Assembly: GCF_009026145.1 (NCBI RefSeq) | Contig: NZ_WBUE01000007.1 | Span: 1-64,000 of the forward strand | Length of the DNA: 64,000 nucleotides | Reading direction: 5' to 3' | Origin: Hyphomicrobium sp. | GTDB lineage: Bacteria; Pseudomonadota; Alphaproteobacteria; Rhizobiales; Hyphomicrobiaceae | Shown: positions 60,222-64,000 of the stretch, in pieces | How positions within the stretch are numbered: position 1 is the stretch's first letter | How the letters are laid out: each line of letters opens with the position of its first letter | Position numbers and translations under genes: made by a program | Notes under the pieces: generated by a model | What the model was told of the DNA's origin: nothing | Database searches by the model: none | Seen by the model: only the letters and a program-made list of their open reading frames with translations

Positions 60222-60617
60222 CTACTTGGCCTGGAAGACGACCGTGCCCTGCACGGTGTCGGCTTCGCCGGGAACCTTGGCCATGATCTTGAGCGCCCAG
60301 CCGCCCGCCATGGAGAGATCGGCGTGGAATTTGTAGACGCCGGGCTCTTCCGCCGGCATGGCCTTGTGCTCGGCGAGCATGCCGCCCATGCCGTCGGGCG
60401 ACATGTCGAGCTGAGTGCGGAACAGCACCGCGCCGCTGACTGGCTTGCCGGTGGCCTTATTGATGAGGCGTACAGCGACCTCACTGCCCTTGCCGCTCTT
60501 GATCTCGGCGGAAACCGGCTCGAACGCATAGTCGGCCGCGGCGGCATAGGCCGCTACGGAAAGGGTGAGGGCGCCGGCTGCCGTGAGGGCACGGAAAGCA
60601 CTGATGATCTTCAGCAT
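60222..60617 (-). CDS. secreted YtkA/FixH-like protein of the copper operon
   Basis: A 131-aa periplasmic protein with a signal peptide (ALTAAGALTLSVAAYAAA) and an Ig-like YtkA/FixH domain: AEIKSGKGSEVAVRLINKATGKPVSGAVLFRTQLDMSPDGMGGM, GVYKFHADLSMAGGWALKIMAKVPG. Met-rich DMSPDGMGGM may bind Cu(I). It lies 2 bases before cusB on the same strand, so it is part of the efflux operon, probably as a periplasmic copper-binding accessory. Confidence 0.8.
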   Translation of the reverse strand: MLKIISAFRALTAAGALTLSVAAYAAAADYAFEPVSAEIKSGKGSEVAVRLINKATGKPVSGAVLFRTQLDMSPDGMGGMLAEHKAMPAEEPGVYKFHADLSMAGGWALKIMAKVPGEADTVQGTVVFQAK

Positions 60618-60718
60618 CGGGATTGCCTTCTTCTCGATTGCATGAGCGCGCGCAGAGGAGCGCGCGAAAGCGCAACGGCGCGCCGCGCCCGAGTGGGCAA
60701 AGCGCGCTTATCGAGAAG

Positions 60719-61084
60719 TCAGGCTTGCGGGGGCCGCGGCAGCGGCTCGGAGTGCCAGTTCGGCGGCTTCTGTGGCCGCGTCGGGTAGGCGATCGAGGTC
60801 ATGATGATGGCGGAGGCGTTTGGTGCCTCGAGCTTGCCGATGAGCTTGAAGCACTTGGCCATGCACGTGCTGGATTGGCAGGCCGCCTTGACCGTATCGC
60901 AGCACCCGCAGTCGGGGTCGGTCGGGGTGGTCTTGTCTTGATGCGCGGCATGACCGGCACAATCCGGCATCGCAGCCACTATGGCAGCCGCCGCATCGCC
61001 GTCGGTGGGCGCAGCGACTGCCACGCCGAACGGCGCCATCGCCACGGCCATCGCTATCAGTACGGATACGAAGCTGCGCATCAT
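60719..61084 (-). CDS. Cys-rich periplasmic protein at the head of the copper cluster
   Basis: A 121-aa protein with an export signal (VLIAMAVAMAPFGVAVAAP) and a cysteine-rich centre: DCAGHAAH, then DPDCGCCDTVKAAC and STCMAKCFK, eight cysteines in about 40 residues with nearby His and Met. This looks suited to binding Cu(I)/Ag(I), but no family was recognised. It is 101 bases upstream of the YtkA-like gene on the same strand and may open the same operon. Confidence 0.65.
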   Translation of the reverse strand: MMRSFVSVLIAMAVAMAPFGVAVAAPTDGDAAAAIVAAMPDCAGHAAHQDKTTPTDPDCGCCDTVKAACQSSTCMAKCFKLIGKLEAPNASAIIMTSIAYPTRPQKPPNWHSEPLPRPPQA

Positions 61085-61400
61085 TTAACATTATCTGGTG
61101 CAAAGGCAGTCGGGGTCAAGTCGGCGCCAAATCAGGGGGCTGGGCAGGCCAGCGCCATGACGCCGCCTCTTTTGGCGCCACGCCCATGTGGCCTGAGCAA
61201 CGTGGCGCCAGGATACGGTGGCAGGAATGATGCGCGCGCGGAGCGAGGACGTCACGAAGCCCTGTAGCAGACGCCCTCCTGCCCCTTCGATCGGGACGGG
61301 GAAGATCGATTGGGGCAGGGCAATGCTAGTCACAATCGACGCGCGATAGGTCGATTATAGTTTCTCGCAAGGTTAATTCGCGCGCTGGTCCCCGATCTTT
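61085..61400. other. intergenic region, no gene seen
   Basis: A 316-base gap between the FkbM methyltransferase stop and the Cys-rich protein start, both on the minus strand. It probably contains the copper-cluster promoter, but no CueR/CsoR-type operator was found by eye. An AT-rich patch lies at about 61345-61385. Confidence 0.4.
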
Positions 61401-62114
61401 CTAGGCGTCTCGAATGAATGTCCGCACGTCCCGATCCATCCCTTCTGGATCCTCGGCGAACCCCAGGCGCGCCAGGTTCGCCTCGACGGCACGTAGGCCG
61501 TCCGCACCATAGAGACCGGGATGCGTCTCGATCACGGCGGCACGGATCGAGCCAGCACTTGGCGCCGCGAGCACATCGAGCTCGCCGCCCTCGATGTCCA
61601 TGATCAGTACGTCAGGGCGATGCTGCTGCAGGATGGCGGAAAAGCTCAGCGCGCCGACCTCGACGACTGCGTCGTAGGGAAGCGAGGCATCGAGCGAGCT
61701 CGACCAGAAATCCCTACGGCAGAAGAAAGGAAACGCCCTCGGCGCGTCGCCGTGTACCACAACCACTCCGTTGAGCAGCTCGACTCCGTCGACGCCATTG
61801 AGGGCGTGAACTCTGCGGATGTACGGGATCAATCGCGGGTTGGCTTCGACGCAAACTATATTGCCGGCGTCGGTGAATTTGCGCAGGTACGAGCTCAAAA
61901 AGCCGAGTCCGGCGCCGAGCTCGAGCACGACATCGCCCCGGCGCATGATCCGCGTGGCGAGCGCCCGCTCGCGCCGCTCGTAGCGGCCGGCAGCGAGTGT
62001 TAGCTCCATGTGCGGAGACAGCACGTTGCGGTCGATAGGGAGCACGATGCCGCTGACGCGCGCGTTACCGCGCAGCCGGTTGATGGCGCGCTTGATGATC
62101 CTGACGGGGTTCAT
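61401..62114 (-). CDS. FkbM family methyltransferase
   Basis: A 237-aa SAM-dependent O-methyltransferase-like protein. The SAM-binding motif GDVVLELGAGLGFLSSYLRKF is followed by NIVCVEANPRLIPYIRRVHALNG and the FkbM hallmark DVLIMDIEGGELDVL. Members methylate polysaccharides, lipids or antibiotics; the substrate here is unknown. The neighbouring sulfatase on the same strand might suggest surface-glycan modification, but the 248-base gap argues against an operon. Confidence 0.85.
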   Translation of the reverse strand: MNPVRIIKRAINRLRGNARVSGIVLPIDRNVLSPHMELTLAAGRYERRERALATRIMRRGDVVLELGAGLGFLSSYLRKFTDAGNIVCVEANPRLIPYIRRVHALNGVDGVELLNGVVVVHGDAPRAFPFFCRRDFWSSSLDASLPYDAVVEVGALSFSAILQQHRPDVLIMDIEGGELDVLAAPSAGSIRAAVIETHPGLYGADGLRAVEANLARLGFAEDPEGMDRDVRTFIRDA

Positions 62115-62362
62115 GAACGCATCGGTAATGTGCCTGCCGGGCGATCCCCACGCTCAAGGCTATACACCACACAGCCGCTAAAGAGCAGCTTGGGTTGCTG
62201 GCGTTATGAAGATGCGCGCTGCGCGCCGGCCGTGCGGGCAGCGCAGGCAAGACAGAGGGGTGCCGCAGGCTGGGAGGATGAGCCTCGGCGCGTGTCAGGC
62301 GGCGAGCTTCGTCTTCAGGTAGCCAACCAATTGAACGGCATCGGCGCCCCGGCGGTCGCGCG

Positions 62363-64000
62363 TTACGGCTTGATGCAGCCGATCTCGCCCGGCACCGCCC
62401 CGCTGCTGGGCGTGAGCCGTTTGCGTGCGCATTGCTCGGCAAGCAGCTGGCGCAAGGCTGCCTCGCGCTCCTGCCACTCGGGCTTGCCGGCGAGGTTGTC
62501 GAGCTCCAAGGGGTCGGTGGTGACGTTGTACAACTCGACCTCGTCCAGTGCCGGCGTGGTCTTGACGCGCTGCTGATAGAGGCGCCGGTCGGTGCCCTCG
62601 TCGGAGGATTCGCGGCGCAGCGGCTTGACGACGAGGTCGCGCACGCCGTCATCGCCCGGGGTACCAGGATCGCTCCAGTAGCGCGGATGATCGAAATAGC
62701 GCGAATACTTCCACAGCGCGCCGTCGATTTCGGCAATCACGGTCTCGACGTGGTTCGGCTGCGAGACGGAGTCGTAAGTAAGGCCGATGAAATTCTTCTG
62801 ATCGAGGCCGCGGCTGGGGTCGTCGTCGGTCATGAAAAAGATCGGTTCCGCGACGGCTTTTGCGTCCTTCTCGCCGCGGATGAGCGGTGACAGATCGCGG
62901 CCGACGAGCGGCAGCGCGTCCGTGAAACCCGATGCGATCTCCTTGCGCACGGCCTCTGCGTCGATGCCGGCGATGCCGAGAATGGTCGGGGCGAGGTCGA
63001 TGTGGCTCGTGGGGATCGGCACCGCCCGCGCCACATCTTTGCCTGGCGGCACGATGACGAGGGGTACGCGCACTGCCTCTTCATAAGCCATGTACCACTT
63101 CTGAAAGAGGCCGCCATGCGAGCCGAGCAAGTCGCCGTGGTCGGAGGTGAAGATGATCCAGGTATTGTCGAGGAAGCGCGATGACTGGAATGCGCTCATC
63201 ACCTCGCCGAGGTGGCGATCGACGTCGGCGTGCAGCTTGTAATAGAGGCGGTAGTAGTCCGGCCGCACGAAGCTCGGCTGCATGAATTGGCTGTAGGCGT
63301 CCTTGTAGGACTGCTGGCACGAAGGCTTGTTGTCGAGCTTCTCGGTGCGCGTCTTGGCAAAGAGGTCGCGGTCGAACACGTCCTGTGGCACGTAATCGGG
63401 CACGCTGAAGTCGTACTGGCTCTGGGCGCGTGCCGTTAGGTTGGAGAAGAAGCCCCACAATGCGATGTCGTGTGGGTTGGTGAACGAGGCCATCACGAAC
63501 CATGGGGTGTCGTCGCTGCTCGCGTGCAGGTCCTGCAGCAGCTCGACGACCTGCGAGGAGATCGCCGGGTCGCGTCCTTGCTTGCCCTGTGGCGCCGATG
63601 ATCCGGAGCGCAGCGGGTCGGAGCCGTGCGGCTCCGGGCCGACCCAGCCGTTGAAGCCGAACGGGTCGAGCGTGTCGGCCTCGAGGTAGATCTTCTCCTT
63701 GGCGGGGTCGGTGTACCCGTTGGCGTCGTAGCTGGTGACGACCTGGCTGGTGCCGGGAACCTTGAGGTCGGCCTCCGTCACGTGCCACTTGCCCTTCCAG
63801 TAGGTGCGGTAGCCGGCGGCGCGCAGGTAGTGGCCGATGGTCGGCACCGAGCCCGGGGTGAGCCAATGCATGTCGGGGTCTTCGGCGGCCTTGGCAGTGC
63901 CGTCGGTGTTGGCGACCCCGTGCAGCGAGGGATAGTGGCCGGTGTAGAGCGAGGTGCGGCTCGGGACGCAGGCCACCGAGGCCGCGTAATGGCGATCGAA
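62363..64000 (-). CDS. sulfatase (partial, cut by window edge)
   Basis: The gene runs off the right edge of the window; 545 codons are visible and the N-terminus, including the first metal-binding residues, is missing. The active-site motif ACVPSRTSLYTGHYPSLHG contains the cysteine of the C-x-P-S-R sequence that is converted to formylglycine. WKGKWHVTE, FTNPHDIALWG, FTSDHGDLLGSHGGLFQKWYMAYEEAVRVPLVI and PTILGIAGI are typical of alkaline-phosphatase-superfamily sulfatases. Closest in style to choline-sulfatase/arylsulfatase-like enzymes; the substrate is undetermined. Confidence 0.9.
   Translation of the reverse strand, partial: FDRHYAASVACVPSRTSLYTGHYPSLHGVANTDGTAKAAEDPDMHWLTPGSVPTIGHYLRAAGYRTYWKGKWHVTEADLKVPGTSQVVTSYDANGYTDPAKEKIYLEADTLDPFGFNGWVGPEPHGSDPLRSGSSAPQGKQGRDPAISSQVVELLQDLHASSDDTPWFVMASFTNPHDIALWGFFSNLTARAQSQYDFSVPDYVPQDVFDRDLFAKTRTEKLDNKPSCQQSYKDAYSQFMQPSFVRPDYYRLYYKLHADVDRHLGEVMSAFQSSRFLDNTWIIFTSDHGDLLGSHGGLFQKWYMAYEEAVRVPLVIVPPGKDVARAVPIPTSHIDLAPTILGIAGIDAEAVRKEIASGFTDALPLVGRDLSPLIRGEKDAKAVAEPIFFMTDDDPSRGLDQKNFIGLTYDSVSQPNHVETVIAEIDGALWKYSRYFDHPRYWSDPGTPGDDGVRDLVVKPLRRESSDEGTDRRLYQQRVKTTPALDEVELYNVTTDPLELDNLAGKPEWQEREAALRQLLAEQCARKRLTPSSGAVPGEIGCIKP

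Overview
The window is a GC-rich stretch of an alphaproteobacterial genome, most likely of the order Hyphomicrobiales (Rhizobiales). This rests on the gene families and the hup/hyp layout, not on any marker gene. No rRNA, tRNA or CRISPR array was seen. The one clear compositional outlier is the first gene (121-2448), which is far more AT-rich than everything after it and looks acquired.

Layout. 1-2.4 kb: a lone 775-aa protein with nucleoside-deoxyribosyltransferase/TIR-like folds ahead of a P-loop ATPase, a candidate defence gene. 2.5-9.5 kb: a hemolysin III-type membrane protein, an outer-membrane protein broken by a 1-nt frameshift, a Crp/Fnr regulator, parC and a type I glutamine synthetase. 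9.9-15.3 kb: an EF-hand protein, a CAP-domain protein, and a periplasmic alcohol-oxidation cluster (PQQ dehydrogenase, cytochrome c-550, pentapeptide-repeat protein, two small secreted proteins). 15.9-28.2 kb: a glycan-utilisation locus with a sugar ABC transporter, a GH1 beta-glucosidase, a PF10091/GH144-like glucanase, an OpgG/OpgD-like (GH186-like) protein and a large discoidin-containing putative glycosidase. Together these suggest beta-1,2-glucan as substrate. 28.3-30.4 kb: L,D-transpeptidase, RBBP9-like hydrolase and a CBS-pair protein.

30.7-52.8 kb is a complete hydrogen-oxidation island. hupS-hupL-hupE-hupC encode a membrane-bound group 1d [NiFe] hydrogenase with the six-cysteine signature of O2 tolerance. 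A terminator and a second promoter separate this unit from hupD-F-G-H-I-J-K, hypA-B-C-D-E-X and the H2-sensing genes (NtrC-type regulator, histidine kinase, regulatory hydrogenase HupUV/HoxBC), followed by hypF. Both the hupS and the hupD transcription units are preceded by perfectly spaced -24/-12 (sigma-54) elements, and the regulator carries an intact GAFTGA sigma-54 contact motif. The expected circuit is therefore: H2 sensed by HupUV, passed to the kinase HupT/HoxJ, then to the regulator HupR/HoxA, which acts with RpoN at both promoters.

52.9-64 kb: a secreted unknown, a YbaK-like deacylase, a cytidylate-kinase-like/BON fusion, a second CBS-pair protein, a Cu(I)/Ag(I) efflux operon (CusA, CusB, a YtkA/FixH-like protein and probably a Cys-rich periplasmic protein), a FkbM methyltransferase, and a sulfatase cut by the right edge of the window.
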